NCBI RefSeq assembly: GCF_027579695.1
Contig: NC_083586.1
Span: forward strand, 7,440,001-7,504,000
DNA: 64,000 nt
Direction of reading: 5' to 3'
Source: Neoarius graeffei
Lineage: Eukaryota; Chordata; Actinopteri; Siluriformes; Ariidae
Program-made: the position numbers and the translations under genes
Part shown: piece after piece, positions 1 through 10,577 of the stretch
Layout of the letters: the number at the start of each line of letters is the position of its first letter
Position numbering within the stretch: position 1 is the stretch's first letter
The notes under the pieces: generated by a model
The model's input: the letters and a program-made list of their open reading frames with translations, nothing else
Told to the model about the DNA's origin: nothing
Databases searched by the model: none

Positions 1-245
1 TGCAGCCACACCAGCCCTTTGTGGATAAGATTGAAGAATCCTGGTCTAAAATTTCAAGTTTTGTATTTGAGCTTTCTATCGATGATATGATAAAGTCTAT
101 CTTTATGATATAGCAGAATTATGGTTCTATTTTCAGAGTTCTGTTGTTGAACAGTTTCTGAGAATGTGAAAATTAAACAAATATTCTGTGTTTTTCAGTA
201 GAGCCTATTGATTTGGGTAGAACTGACCCATGATAGTGTCTCTGC
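1..245. other. Unassigned flank
   Basis: AT-rich sequence before the first recognisable repeat. I see no long open frame, no tRNA-like boxes and no terminal inverted repeat here. It may be the insertion site of the LINE whose 3' tail begins at about 246. Confidence 0.5.
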
Positions 246-467
246 TTCTAATCTAGAATAGAATAGAATAGAATGCCTTTATTGTCACTTTACACATGTA
301 CAATGAGATTAAAAGCAACTCCAATCACAGTGCAAACAGAATAAAATATACAATAAAAAAGAAAAAAAAGGGTGCTATGTACAGTGTTGTGTTCCACATT
401 ATGGAGTGGGGTATTGCATATTATAAGTATTGCACAGAGAGAGTCCAGGTATTGCATATTATAAGTA
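246..467 (-). mobile_element. 3' end of LINE 1 (part 1 of 2)
   Basis: This is the 3' untranslated end of a minus-strand LINE whose coding part lies at 2963-5945. Read on the minus strand it ends in a short (TTCTA)n tail (251-273 on the plus strand), as expected for the simple-repeat tails of L2/CR1-type LINEs. The repeated motif GTATTGCA...GAGAGTCCAGG at 410-465 is the same minisatellite that resumes at 2776, directly after the Tc1 element at 468-2773. The two pieces were therefore one element before the Tc1 landed in it. Confidence 0.75.
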
Positions 468-776
468 CAACCCCGATTCCAAAAAAGTTGGGACAAAGTA
501 CAAATTGTAAATATAAACGGAATGCAATAATTTACAAATCTCAAAAACTGATATTTGTATTCACAATAGAACATAGACAACATATCAAATGTCAAAAGTG
601 AGACATTTTGAAATTTCATGCCAAATATTGGCTCATTTGAAATTTCATGACAGCAACACATCTCAAAAAAGCTGGGACAGGGGCAATAAGAGGCTGGAAA
701 AGTTAAAGGTACAAAAAAGGAACAGCTGGAGGACCAAATTGCAACTCATTAGGTCAATTGGCAATAGGTCATTAAC

Positions 777-2553
777 ATGACTGGGTATAAAAAGAGCATC
801 TTGGAGTGGCAGCAGCTCTCAGAAGTAAAGATGGGAAGAGGATCACCAATCCCCCTAATTCTGCGCCGACAAATAGTGGAGCAATATCAGAAAGGAGTTC
901 GACAGTGCAAAATTGCAAAGAGTTTGAACATATCATCATCTACAGTGCATAATATCATCAAAAGATTCAGAGAATCTGGAAGAATCTCTGTGCGTAAGGG
1001 TCAAGGCCGGAAAACCATACTGGGTGCCTGTGATCTTCAGGCCCTTAGACGGCACTGCATCACATACAGGCATGCTTCTGTATTGGAAATCACAAAATGG
1101 GCTCAGGAATATTTCCAGAGAACATTATCTGTGAACACAATTCATCATGCCATCCGCCGTTGCCAGCTAAAACTCTATAGTTCAAAGAAGAAGCCGTAAC
1201 TAAACATGATCCAGAAGCGCAGACGTCTTCTCTGGGCCAAGGCTCATTTAAAATGGACTGTGGTTGGTAGAAAAGAGCAACTGGACTTGTTTGAAGATTC
1301 TTGAAAATGTTTCACCTCTCATCCAAAAGGCTTCCTCAGTTCTGTCTGACTAATATGGAGTATCAGGTATTTATCCTTTCATGGATCATAATAGAATCAG
1401 TATCAGAATTCTGATGGCTGCATTGTAGGTGGCTGATAAATGATGTCCTAGACCCCCACCTCTGTTCAGTGATGGCCGTTCCAGGTTGACAAAAAAGAAC
1501 TATCCTCTCTGGCTAAAATGTCTGCAAGTTTTCTGGAAGTCCTCTCATACTCCCACACCAGTCGAAGGGATCTCATCCCGAAGTGCGTAGAAACATGTCT
1601 GTGAAGATTCTCAGTCATCCAGGACTTCCAGAAAACTGGCAGACATTTTAGCCAGAGAGGATCATTCTTTTTTGTCAACCTGCAACAGCCATCACTGAAC
1701 AGAGGTGGGGGTCTAGGACATCATTTATCAGCCACCTACAATGCAGCCATCAGAATTCTGATACTGATTCTATTATGATCCATGAAAGGATAAATACCTG
1801 ATACTCCATATTAGTCAGACAGAACTGAGGAAGCCTTTTGGATGAGAGGTGAAACGTTTTCAAGAATCTTCAAACAAGTCCAGTTGCTCTTTTCTACCAA
1901 CCACAGTTTACTATGACCTGGATGACTGAGAATCTTCAAAGACACATTTTAAATGGACTGTGGCAAAGTGGAAAAGTGTTCTGTGGTCAGACGAATCAAA
2001 ATTTGAAGTTCTTTATGGAAATCAGGGATGCCGTATCATTCGGACTAAAGAGGAGAAGGACGACCCAAGTTGTTATCAGCGCTCAGTTCAGAAGCCTGCA
2101 TCTCTGATGGTATGGGGTTGCATTAGTGCGTGTGGCATGGGCAGCTTACACATCTGGAAAGACACCATCAATGCTAAAAGGTATATCCAGGTTCTAGAGC
2201 AACATGTGCTCCCATCCAGATGACGTCTCTTTCAGGGAAGACCTTGCATTTTCCAACATGACAATGCCAAACCACATACTGCATCAATTACAGCATCATG
2301 GCTGCATAGAAGAAGGGTCTGGGTACTGAACTGGCCAGGCTGCAGTCCAGATCTTTCACCCATAGAAAACATTTGGCGCATCATAAAACGGAAGATACGA
2401 CAAAAAAGACCCAAGACAGTTGAGCAACTAGAAGCCTACATTTGACAAAAATGGGTTAACATTCCTATCCCTAAACTTGAGCAACTTGTCTCCTCAGTCC
2501 CCACACATTTACAGACTGTTGTAAAGAGAAAAGGGGATGTCTCACAGTGGTAA
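777..2553 (+). pseudogene. Tc1-like transposase, copy A (broken)
   Basis: The gene encoded a cut-and-paste DNA transposase. An N-terminal helix-turn-helix region (777-1199; motif [20 protein letters not shown]) would bind the inverted repeats. The catalytic part resumes after the foldback insertion: first Asp in WSDESKFEV (about 1985), second Asp in FQHDNAKPHTA (about 2260), and Glu in SPIENIW. The spacing of second Asp to Glu in copy B is 34 residues, so the family is DD34E. Breaks in this copy are a stop at 1197, the 687-bp insertion, a TGA at 2221 after LPSR, and a TGA at 2441. The natural end is the TAA at 2551. It cannot make active enzyme. Confidence 0.88.
1264..1950. mobile_element. 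Penelope-like foldback insertion
   Basis: A 687-bp insertion is flanked by a 13-bp direct duplication, AAATGGACTGTGG at 1251-1263 and 1951-1963, identical on both sides. Two arms of about 286 bp (1258-1543 and 1621-1906) are near-perfect inverted copies with a 77-bp spacer. In the right arm a forward frame reads QQPSLNRGGG then HHLSATYNAAIRIL, which I recognise as the region after the GIY-YIG endonuclease of Penelope-like retroelements. Those elements often insert as inverted or partial tandem copies. The family assignment rests on this short motif and is less sure than the insertion itself. Confidence 0.7.
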
Positions 2554-2784
2554 ACATGGCCTTGTCCCAACTTTTTTGAGATGTGTTGTTGTCATGAAAT
2601 TTAAAATCACCTAATTTTTCTCTTTAAATGATACATTTTCTCAGTTTAAACATTTGATATGTCATCTATGTTATATTCTGAATAAAATCTGGAATTTTGA
2701 AACTTCCACATCATTGCATTCCGTTTTTATTTACAATTTGTACTTTGTCCCAACTTTTTTGGAATTGGGGTTGCATTTTAAATA

Positions 2785-2950
2785 TTGCACAGGAAGAGTC
2801 CAGGTATTGCACAATATAGTATTGCACAGGAAGAGTCCGGGTATTGCATATTACAAGTATTGCACAGGGAGAGACCGGGTATTGCATATTTCAAGTATTG
2901 CACAGGGAGAGTCCGGGTATTTCATATTATAAGTACTGCACAGTGAGAGT
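2785..2950. repeat. Minisatellite in the LINE 1 3' UTR
   Basis: About four to five tandem units of roughly 34-38 bp, each containing GTATTGCACAGGGAGAGTCC or a close variant followed by GGGTATTGCATATT. Two further units lie at 410-465, across the Tc1 insertion. Read with the LINE they form its 3' UTR next to the end of the reverse transcriptase frame. Confidence 0.8.
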
Positions 2951-2962
2951 TGGACTATAAAG

Positions 2963-4663
2963 TCAGTGCATATTCGAGTTCAGGGTCATTATGGCTTTTG
3001 GAAAGAAGCTGTTTTTGAATCTATTCGTTTTTGTCTTGATGCACCTGTAGTGCCTCCCTGAGGGCAACAGGTCAAACAGATCAAAGCCAGGGTGGGAGCT
3101 GTCCTTGATAATGTTCCTAGCTCTGCTGAGGCAGCGGGAAGTGTAAATGTCCATCAGGGAGGGGAGAGGGCAACCTATTATCTTCTGTGCTGCCTTTACT
3201 ACTCTCTGGAGCCTCTCCCTGTCTGCAGCAGTGCAGCTGCCGTACCATACTGTGATACAGTACGTCAGCAGGCTCTGAATGGATGAGTGGTGGAAGGTCA
3301 GCAGCAGGTTGGAGTCTAGGTTGTACTTCCTGAGGACTCTCAGGAAGTGTAACTGCTGCTGAGCCTTCTTGATGACTGCCGTGATGTTCTCTGTCCAGGA
3401 GATGTCGGCGGAGATGAGAATGCTGAGAAACCGGAAGGTGTGGACCCTCTCCACACACTCACCGTTGATATAAAGGGGGGCTAGGTCAGTGCTGTGCTTC
3501 CTGAAGTCAACGATGATCTCTTTGGTTTTCTTGGTGTTCAGAGCAAGGTTCTTCTCTGAACACCAGGCTGCCAACTTCAGGACCTCCTCTCTGTAGGCTG
3601 CCTCATCTCCATTCGAGATGAGTCCGACCACAGTGGTGTCATCAGCAAACTTGACAATGAGGTTGTTGTTGTAGGTTGAACTGCAGTCATGGGTGTAGAG
3701 GCAGTACAGGAGGGGGCTCAGCACACAGCCCTGTGGAGAGCCGGTGCTCAACATGTGGGTGGAGGAGAAGTGGGGGCCAAGTCTCACAGTCTGGGGCCAG
3801 TTGGTGAGAAAGTCCTTTATCCAGGCACATGTGAGACGGGGGAGGCCGAGAGTGTCCAGTTTTCTGATGAGAATGTCCATGTTTATTGTGTTAAAGGCTG
3901 AACTGTAATCCACAAAGAGCATCCGGACGTAGCTCTGGCGCTGCTCCAGGTGGTTCAGCGCAGAGTGGAGAGCTATGGCAATGGTGTCCTCTGTGGATCT
4001 ATTCACCAGATATGCGAACTGGTGGTGGTCAAAGTCTGGGGGGAGGTAGTCCTTGATGTGCTGAAGAACTAGTCTCTCGAAGCACTTCATGATCACTGGG
4101 GTGAGGGCCACAGGATGGTAATCATTCAGGCTGGTGACGGGAGACTTCTTCGGCACTGGGATTATTGTTGCTGATTTTAGGCAGCACGGGATGACTGCCA
4201 GAGCCAGGGAGAGGTTGAAGATCCTGGTGAAGGTGAGGGTGAGCTGATGGGCATATGCTCTGAGCACCTTGCCAGGTAGTCCGTCTGGGCCGGTAGCTTT
4301 CTTGGGGTTCACTGCCAGGAGCATCCATCTGACATCGTGCTCCTGTACAGTGAATGGAGTGGTGCAGGAACCAGGTGGAGGTGGGGGCAGGGCTGGAGCA
4401 GATGAGTGCTGCTGGGATGTTTCAAAGTGAGCAAAGAAGCAATTTAGCTCCTCTGCCAGCGGCGCACTCAGGTCTCCTGTTGATGCATCACAGCCTCTAA
4501 AGTTTGTGTTGTCTTGTATACGCTGCCACACCTCCTGTGTGTTGTTGCTGGACAGGTGGGACTCTATACTTATCCTATGGTCCGCCTTGGCTTTTTTAAT
4601 ACCTCTTTTCAGGTCAGCTCGAGCAGCTCTGTACAGAGCTGTCACCTGACCTGAAGGCAGCAT
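2963..4663 (-). CDS. LINE 1 reverse transcriptase (ORF2 C-terminal part)
   Basis: An uninterrupted frame of 566 codons. Residues about 115-400 carry the RT domain: the entry motif [13 protein letters not shown], the region [13 protein letters not shown] containing the first catalytic Asp, the [20 protein letters not shown] block, and the catalytic box [12 protein letters not shown]. The C-terminal thumb and tail follow (KTKEIIVDFRKH and the SLMDIYTSRC segment). The enzyme copies its own RNA into DNA at a nicked target. The first methionine is not a real start: in an intact element this would be fused to the upstream endonuclease, which here is in another frame and broken. It is the longest open frame in the window and among the youngest-looking LINE coding regions. 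Confidence 0.85.
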   Translation of the reverse strand: MLPSGQVTALYRAARADLKRGIKKAKADHRISIESHLSSNNTQEVWQRIQDNTNFRGCDASTGDLSAPLAEELNCFFAHFETSQQHSSAPALPPPPPGSCTTPFTVQEHDVRWMLLAVNPKKATGPDGLPGKVLRAYAHQLTLTFTRIFNLSLALAVIPCCLKSATIIPVPKKSPVTSLNDYHPVALTPVIMKCFERLVLQHIKDYLPPDFDHHQFAYLVNRSTEDTIAIALHSALNHLEQRQSYVRMLFVDYSSAFNTINMDILIRKLDTLGLPRLTCAWIKDFLTNWPQTVRLGPHFSSTHMLSTGSPQGCVLSPLLYCLYTHDCSSTYNNNLIVKFADDTTVVGLISNGDEAAYREEVLKLAAWCSEKNLALNTKKTKEIIVDFRKHSTDLAPLYINGECVERVHTFRFLSILISADISWTENITAVIKKAQQQLHFLRVLRKYNLDSNLLLTFHHSSIQSLLTYCITVWYGSCTAADRERLQRVVKAAQKIIGCPLPSLMDIYTSRCLSRARNIIKDSSHPGFDLFDLLPSGRHYRCIKTKTNRFKNSFFPKAIMTLNSNMH

Positions 4664-5945
4664 TGCGGGCCCTGAGGAGTGAGCAGACCTGGCTGGTCAT
4701 CCAGGGTTTCTGGTTTGGGAAAACCCGGATGTTTTTGTCCACTGTCACATTCCCGATGCAGAACTTGATATAGTCCAGTACCATTCCTGTGAATATCTCC
4801 AGCTCCTGGTGTTTGAATAGGTCCCAGTCTGTCTGATTGAAGCAGTCTTGTAGTTTGGAGAGTGCATTGTCAGGCCAGGTTGTAACATTCCTAATGGTGG
4901 GCCTGGCTCTGCGTCTGAGGGGGGTGTAGGCTGGGGAGAGCAGGAGGGAAAGATGGTCTGATTGGCCGAGGTGGGGGAGGGGTATGGCTCTGTATGCATG
5001 CCTCATGTTAGAGTAAACATGATCCAGAGTGTTCTCCCCTCTAGTAGAACACTTGACATGTTGATAGAACTTCGGCAGTACAGTCTTCAAGTTGGCCTTA
5101 TTAAAATCTCCTGCAATTATGTGAACACCATCGGGGTGGGCTCACTGCTGTTCGTTTATGGTGTTCATCAGGAGAGAAAGCGCTGTTTACACTGGCGTCG
5201 GGTGGAATATACACAGCCGTGACAACTGTAGTGATACAGTTAGCTCTCCCGGTAGAAAAAAAGGCTGGCATCTTACAGACATGTACTCGAGGTCTGGGGA
5301 ACAGTGTTTGTCTATAATTGTTCCATTGTTACACCAGTTATCATGCACGTAAATACAGAGTCCCCCTCCCCTGCTCTTACTGGAGTCCTCAGTCCTGTCC
5401 CAGCGGAGCAGAGTGCGACCTGCTAGCTGCAAGCTAGCATCAGGAATTCCCAGGTGAAGTCAGGTTTCGATGGTAATCAAAATACAGCAGTCACGAACAT
5501 AGCAATTTCCAGCGAGTTGTAATTCCAAATCATCCGTTTTATGCACCGGGGATCTGGCATTGGAGAGATACAGGCTCAGTAGAGGTGGCTTGTTCGGTTG
5601 TTTTCTTAGCCTTAGCATAATACCGGACCTGTGGCCCAACTTCTGCTTCCTCTCCCTCCTCCATCTGTGCCACCTCCTAGACCCGATAACAATCCACGGA
5701 GAGCCCTGCGGTCTCTCAATGTCGTCTGGTATGTTATGCGTGTAGTGAAAATCACTCGAAACAGATATCTGGTATTGGTCACCAATGTCCAAAAGTGTCT
5801 GGTGGGTGTACTGGATGTTCGCAGAACTGATGGTGTACAAACAAGCAAGAAATCTCAGCACTTTCTGCTTTTTAGGAGAGTCAGAGTGCAAGCGCCACTC
5901 TGGGAAAACTGAAGTGTTCAACGCTGTGTGTGAGTGATTGGTCAA
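4614..5945 (-). pseudogene. LINE 1 endonuclease region (frameshifted)
   Basis: This is the AP-type endonuclease that nicks the target DNA. Pieces lie in three frames: LLSLYLSNARSPVHKTDDLE near 5560, then SRGGGLCIYVHDNWCNN at about 5360, then the C-terminal half at 4614-5090 with FYQHVKCSTRGENTLDHVYS and LGQSDHLSLLLSPAY, the SDH being the conserved catalytic His region. The block with the IAGDFN motif (about 5095-5135) is preserved but out of frame with its neighbours. At least three frameshifts separate the pieces, so no joined product is expected. Confidence 0.8.
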
Positions 5946-6688
5946 GTCCTTAGATACTGATTGCAGGCAGAGGGGGAACTAGCCTGTTAGCGTGGCCCTC
6001 TGCAGCACAGATCTCACCAAAACACCTCTTCCCATCAGAGAATCAGGAACATGAGGCACTTCTGAAGTGTGGGATAGCGAGCAATTAGTGAGAGTGCAAG
6101 AGACAGTTGTTAAGTCAAGTCAAGTTTATTTGTATAGCGTTTTTAACAATAAACACTGTCGCAAAGCAGCTTTATAGAATTTGAATGACTTAAAACATGA
6201 GCTAATTTTATCCCTAATCTATCCTCAATGAGCAAGCCTGTGGCGATGGTGGCAAGGAAAAACTCCTTCAGATGACATGAGGAAGAAACCTCGAGAGGAG
6301 CCAGACTCAAAAGGGAACCCATCCTCATTTGGGCAACAACAGACAGCATGACTAATATTCACAGATTTAACATGAAGTCAGTTTCATTGAAGTTATACAC
6401 TCTTCATTGATGGAAACATGAGTCCAAAACTGTTCATGACAACTGCAGTCCTAAAGTTAGCAAGTCAACTGTAGTCCTCAGCCATAAAAGCATTACTGTA
6501 AGAGTCCAGAGCATCCTCAAAGTGTGATTTTCAACTGTCCTCATGGGGCCGTCCTCCACAGGAGTGATGCGATGAGACACCAACCAGACACAGGGCACCA
6601 GGATGGATCAAGCAGGTCCGAGGGGCAGAAGAGGTCAGCATCTCGATCCCAGGATCAACATGTAACTCAGAGGGACAGATTTGGGGGG

Positions 6689-6693
6689 AGGGG

Positions 6694-6725
<32 letters not shown>

Positions 6726-6731
6726 GAGAAA
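6689..6731. repeat. (GA)n microsatellite
   Basis: A purine-only run of GA dinucleotides with one AC interruption, lying inside the 3' UTR of LINE 2. Confidence 0.9.
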
Positions 6732-7066
6732 ACACAGGTTGTTAGGTATGCCCAATGTCACCTGAATAAGTAGGAACAGTATACATATTGCACTGAGTAC
6801 AAGCAGGGACTCCGGCAACTAACTGTGACAGCATAATTAAAAGGGGAGAGCCAGAAGGTAACACAGGCATGAGGGAGCCCCAGGACATAAAACAGCCAGC
6901 CATTACACTGTCAACAAACTTGAGTGAGCAAGCGAGTGGGGACTGACAGCATCCATACATCCCAGTTTACCAAAACACTGTCTGAGGACCTTCCAGATCT
7001 ACACCTTTACCTCATAAACACCATTAACAAAAGGCTTGACTAAACAGATATGTTTTCAGCCGAGAC

Positions 7067-8889
7067 TTAAACGCTGAGACTGTCTGATTCCTGAACACTA
7101 CTTGGAAGGCTGTTCCATAACTGTGGGGCTTTGTAAGAAAAGGCTCTGCCCCCTGATGTAGCCTTCACTATACAAGGTACCAGCAGATAGCCTGCACCTT
7201 TTGATCTATGTAGGCATGGCGGGTCATAGAGGACCAGAAGTTCACTCGGGTACTGTGGTGCAAGACCATTCAGTGCTTTAATGGTCAATAGTAGTACTTT
7301 ATAATCAATACAAAATTTGATTGGGAGCCAGTGCAGTGTGAATAAGACCAGAGGTGATGTGGTAATATTTTCTAGTTCTAGTAAGGACTCTTGCTGCTGC
7401 ATTTTGAACTAACTGGAGCTTGTTTATGCACTTATTGGAACATCCAGACAGTAAGGCATTACAATAATCCAACCTGGAGGTAACGAAAGCATTAACTAGT
7501 TCTTCCGTGTCACATAGTGACATTAAATTTCTTATCTTAGCAATATTTCTGAGATGAAAGAAAGCTATCTGGGTAATGTTATCAATGTGAGTTTCAAATG
7601 AAAGACTTGGGCCAATAATCACTCCAAGGTCTTTTACTGCTGCATGTGAAGAAACAGAAAGGCCATCCAGAGTTACTGTGTAATCAGAAAGCTTACTTCT
7701 AGCTGCATGTGATCCTAGTACAAGTACTTCAGTTTTGTCAGAGTTAAGCAGAAGGAAATTAATAAGCATCCAGTGTCTAATGTCCTTTACACATTCCTCA
7801 ATTCTATTATGCAGGTGTCTCTCATCAGGTTTTGCAGAAACATACAACTGTGTGTCATCAGCATAACAGTGGACACTAATACAATGTTTACAAATAACAT
7901 CACCCAGAGGTAACATATATAAAGAAAAAAGCAATGTACCCAAGACACAACCTTGTGGAACACCAAACTTTACCTCAGTACGTCTAGAAATATCACCATT
8001 TATATCAACATACTGATAGCGATCAGTTAATTTAGAGCTGAGCCAGGAGAGGGCTGTTCCCTTAACTCCCACAATGTTTTCTAGTCTATCCAGAAGAATG
8101 GAATGATCAATGGTATCAAATGCTGCACTAAGGTCAAGCAACACAAGCAGCGAGACACAGCCCTGATCAGACGCCAACAGTAGTTCGTTTACTACTTTAA
8201 CCAAAGCTGTCTCTGTGCTATGATTAGGTCTAAATCCTGACTGATACATTTCATGGATGTTATTCCAATGTAAATATGATCATAACTGCTGTGCCACAGC
8301 TTTTTCAAGGATCTTGGAGATAAAGGGGAAGTTTGATATTGGCCTATAATTGGACAGCTGACAGGAATCAAGGTCAGGTTTTTTAATCAGGGGTTTGATA
8401 ACTGCTAGTTTAAAGGATCCGGGTACATAGCCAACCGTAAGAGAATAATTTATTATTTTTAGAAGCAGTTCAATTACTTCAGGTATGATAATACCAGCTT
8501 GGTATTCAATACTGTTTGAATAGACGTGTAGGTAAGGGATCTAATATGCAAGTTGAGGCTTTTGATGCCAAAATTAATAAAAGTAATTCAGTTTATTTTA
8601 GGGAAGTAAAACATTCTAATTGATGATCTGATACAGTTATATTGTTAACTACAGGGTCCCTTGCATTGTCTGACCTTAAATTACTAGTTTGAATTCATCA
8701 GATATTCTCAATTTTATCATTAAAAAAATTCATGAAATCGTTGCTACTACATACTACAGATATGCATGTGTCTATAGTGGACTTTTTCCTGGTTAATTTT
8801 GCTACAGTATTAAATAGGAATCTAGGATTTGTCTCTCTCAAGTTGTCTATCTCAAGAAGGAAAAAAGAGGTGAAGCAAACTGCTTTCAA
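7067..8889 (-). pseudogene. LINE 2 reverse transcriptase (partial)
   Basis: Read on the minus strand, the RT begins in 8698-8889 (NPRFLFNTVAKLTRKK), passes a broken stretch that still reads KPLIKKPDLDSCQLSNYRPI (about 8330-8400), and continues as an open frame of 314 codons at 7305-8249. That frame holds [15 protein letters not shown] (first catalytic Asp), [20 protein letters not shown], the catalytic box CYADDTQLY, and [14 protein letters not shown]. The C-terminal tail, with SYKAPQLWNSLPSSVQ, is at 7067-7300 in another frame. The RT box is intact, but a frameshift at about 7310, stops near 8250-8700 and the missing endonuclease make the copy inactive. Confidence 0.87.
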
Positions 8890-9703
8890 TGGCCAGAAAC
8901 GCTTATTAGGAGAGCATCAGCAGGTGCTAGCCGACCTCAACACCAGAATTGCCCAGCTAGCAACTGTGATGTCACAGGCCCTCCTAACGTGTTCCGAGTC
9001 ATCTCCGAGCCCAGCGCTACAACTTCCAGCTCCGGAGAAATTCTCCAGACATCCACTCACCTGTAAAGGCTTCCTTCTCCAATGTTCCATGTACTTCACT
9101 GCTATGCCTAGCATGTCTGATGAGCACAAGATTGCTAAATTCCTTTCCTTCCTTAGGGGAAAAGCGCTGCAATGGGCTAGCGCAGTTTGGAGTAAAGGCA
9201 GCGAGCTGACTAAGTCTTATGAGCAATTTCTCACTCTCTTCAAAAGAGTTTTTGACCATGAACCTGATGGGATTGAAGTAGGTGAAAGTTTACTCACCAC
9301 AGGAATGCGTCTCCTCGACCCAAGACCAAACAAGCCAAATCTTATCTGCTTTCGGCTCCCTCAGCCAGCACTGGCCTTGGCCAAGGCCATTGCTGGGGCA
9401 ACAATTCCCCTGGAGAACACTGCTGTAAGACTCTCTCGTATTCCTTCCCCCACTTCCCACAGTCACCGTTTTTACCCCCAGTGTGACAAGTGGGTAAGCA
9501 CCATTGTCGGGCGCAGGACCTGCTTGTTTGCACTGGGTTACCTATACCTCTGCCCCCCCACCCTGTCCCCCCTTACCCCCCTTCCATGATTGCCCCCTCC
9601 CTCACCCCCTTCCCATTGAGTCCCAAGTTTTCGTGTTGTATTGTGTTATTTTGTGCTAATGTGCTGAGGTGTTTTTATAAATGTTCTCACACTGTACTCC
9701 CCA

Positions 9704-10436
9704 CACTGCAAAAAGTAAAATCTAACCAAGATTAAATATCTTAAATCAAGACAAAATATGCTTGTTATTTGTCTGCCAAGATAATTCTCCTTTCCAGGCA
9801 GGTTTTGTGTAAGAGTATTTCACTTTAAGCATTTTTTCCCTCAATTATCTTAAGGTATTATAACTTATTATTGAGATTTTATTACTGGTTATGAATAAGT
9901 TCTGTCTTAAAATGAGAATTACCATAATTTCATCGGTGTTATATTAACCATGACAAGTTTGTCAAAGTCAGAATTTCTTATTTCAAGCATCTTATCCTTT
10001 CTTTTAATCTCTTAACACAAAACAGATAACTAAATTAAATGAATTGTTGTATTGTCAATCTGGCAACAAAAGTAGGCTACAAAATGGATTGGTTTGTTGT
10101 TTTGATTTTGATTTATTTGGTGGTCTCAGTTGGTATAAACACTTACTTTAACAGAGCACACCAATATGCCCAGATGAAATAGTCAAACTGTTGGTTGGGG
10201 GACAAAGTATCTAGCATGTTAAAATGAGTAGTACAAATTTACTTGTTTTTAGTATAAATACACTAGTTTTAAGACATCTGTGGGGTTTCTAAAGCTAGAT
10301 ATATTTACTTGTTTTTAAAAATCTTGCCAAGTCAAATTTTCTTGTTCTGTTGGCAGATAATTTTGCTTATTTTAAGTAAAATATTCCTAATTTTATTACT
10401 TTTTTTCTTGTTTTTGTAAGCCGGGTTTTTACAGTG
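9704..10436. mobile_element. AT-rich non-autonomous DNA element
   Basis: The ends are inverted: CACTGCAAAAAG at the left and TTTTTACAGTG at the right (one mismatch over 11 bp). The interior is AT-rich and non-coding, with several AAGATA/TATCTT-type segments. A relative begins with nearly the same bases at 57644. No clear target duplication is seen, so the superfamily (hAT or other) is open. Confidence 0.5.
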
Positions 10437-10545
10437 CATAGGAGCATAGTGTGGGGGTTGCTTTTTTCTCCTCCCCTTCCCTCATGTTACTCTGTATTTT
10501 TCATCCCCGTCTTCCTGTCCTGTCTAGTCCCCCTGTGTCAATTGT

Positions 10546-10577
10546 GTGTATGTATGTATGTATGTATGTATGTATGG
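10546..10577. repeat. (GTAT)n microsatellite
   Basis: About eight uninterrupted GTAT units just upstream of the LINE-like 3' terminus. Confidence 0.9.

Larger units (their letters stand above)
468..2773 (+). mobile_element. Tc1-like DD34E transposon, copy A
   Basis: The ends are inverted repeats beginning CAACCCCGATTCC (468) and ending GGAATTGGGGTTG (2773). A TA precedes the left end; the matching base pair on the right now reads CA, probably a mutated TA duplication. Two more copies of the family lie at 32534-34735 and 46571-48179. This copy is longer (2306 bp against about 1.6 kb) because a 687-bp foldback element interrupts its transposase gene at 1264-1950. The element sits inside the 3' UTR of LINE 1. 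Confidence 0.92.
2774..6118 (-). mobile_element. LINE 1 (L2/CR1-type non-LTR retrotransposon), main part
   Basis: The element reads on the minus strand: a probable 5' region near 5950-6118, an AP-type endonuclease (broken) at about 4614-5945, reverse transcriptase at 2963-4663, then a 3' UTR of 34-bp-type repeats. With the piece at 246-467 it is close to full length (about 3.6 kb without the Tc1). The RT catalytic box is FADDTT, and the C-terminal region has the KIIGCPLPSLMDIYTSRC segment typical of fish Jockey-superfamily LINEs. The exact clade name (L2, Rex1 or CR1) cannot be settled by eye. Confidence 0.85.
6119..8892 (-). mobile_element. LINE 2 (L2-type), 5'-truncated
   Basis: A minus-strand LINE ending in an AAGTC-type tail at 6119-6132. 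Its 3' UTR (6133-7060) has the segments AGCTAATTTTATCCCTAATC and GTGGCAAGGAAAAACTCC, which recur in plus orientation at 16590-16779 and 59330-59547, showing three copies of one family. The 5' end stops near 8892, where it abuts the gag region of a gypsy element. The 3' UTR holds a GA microsatellite (6689-6731). Confidence 0.85.

Noticed and set aside
5560..5912. Plus-strand Pro/Leu-rich frames in LINE 1
   Set aside because: Antisense to the LINE endonuclease region, hydrophobic by composition only.
9704..10436. Classifying the AT-rich element as hAT
   Set aside because: No clear 8-bp or other target duplication was found, so I left the superfamily open.
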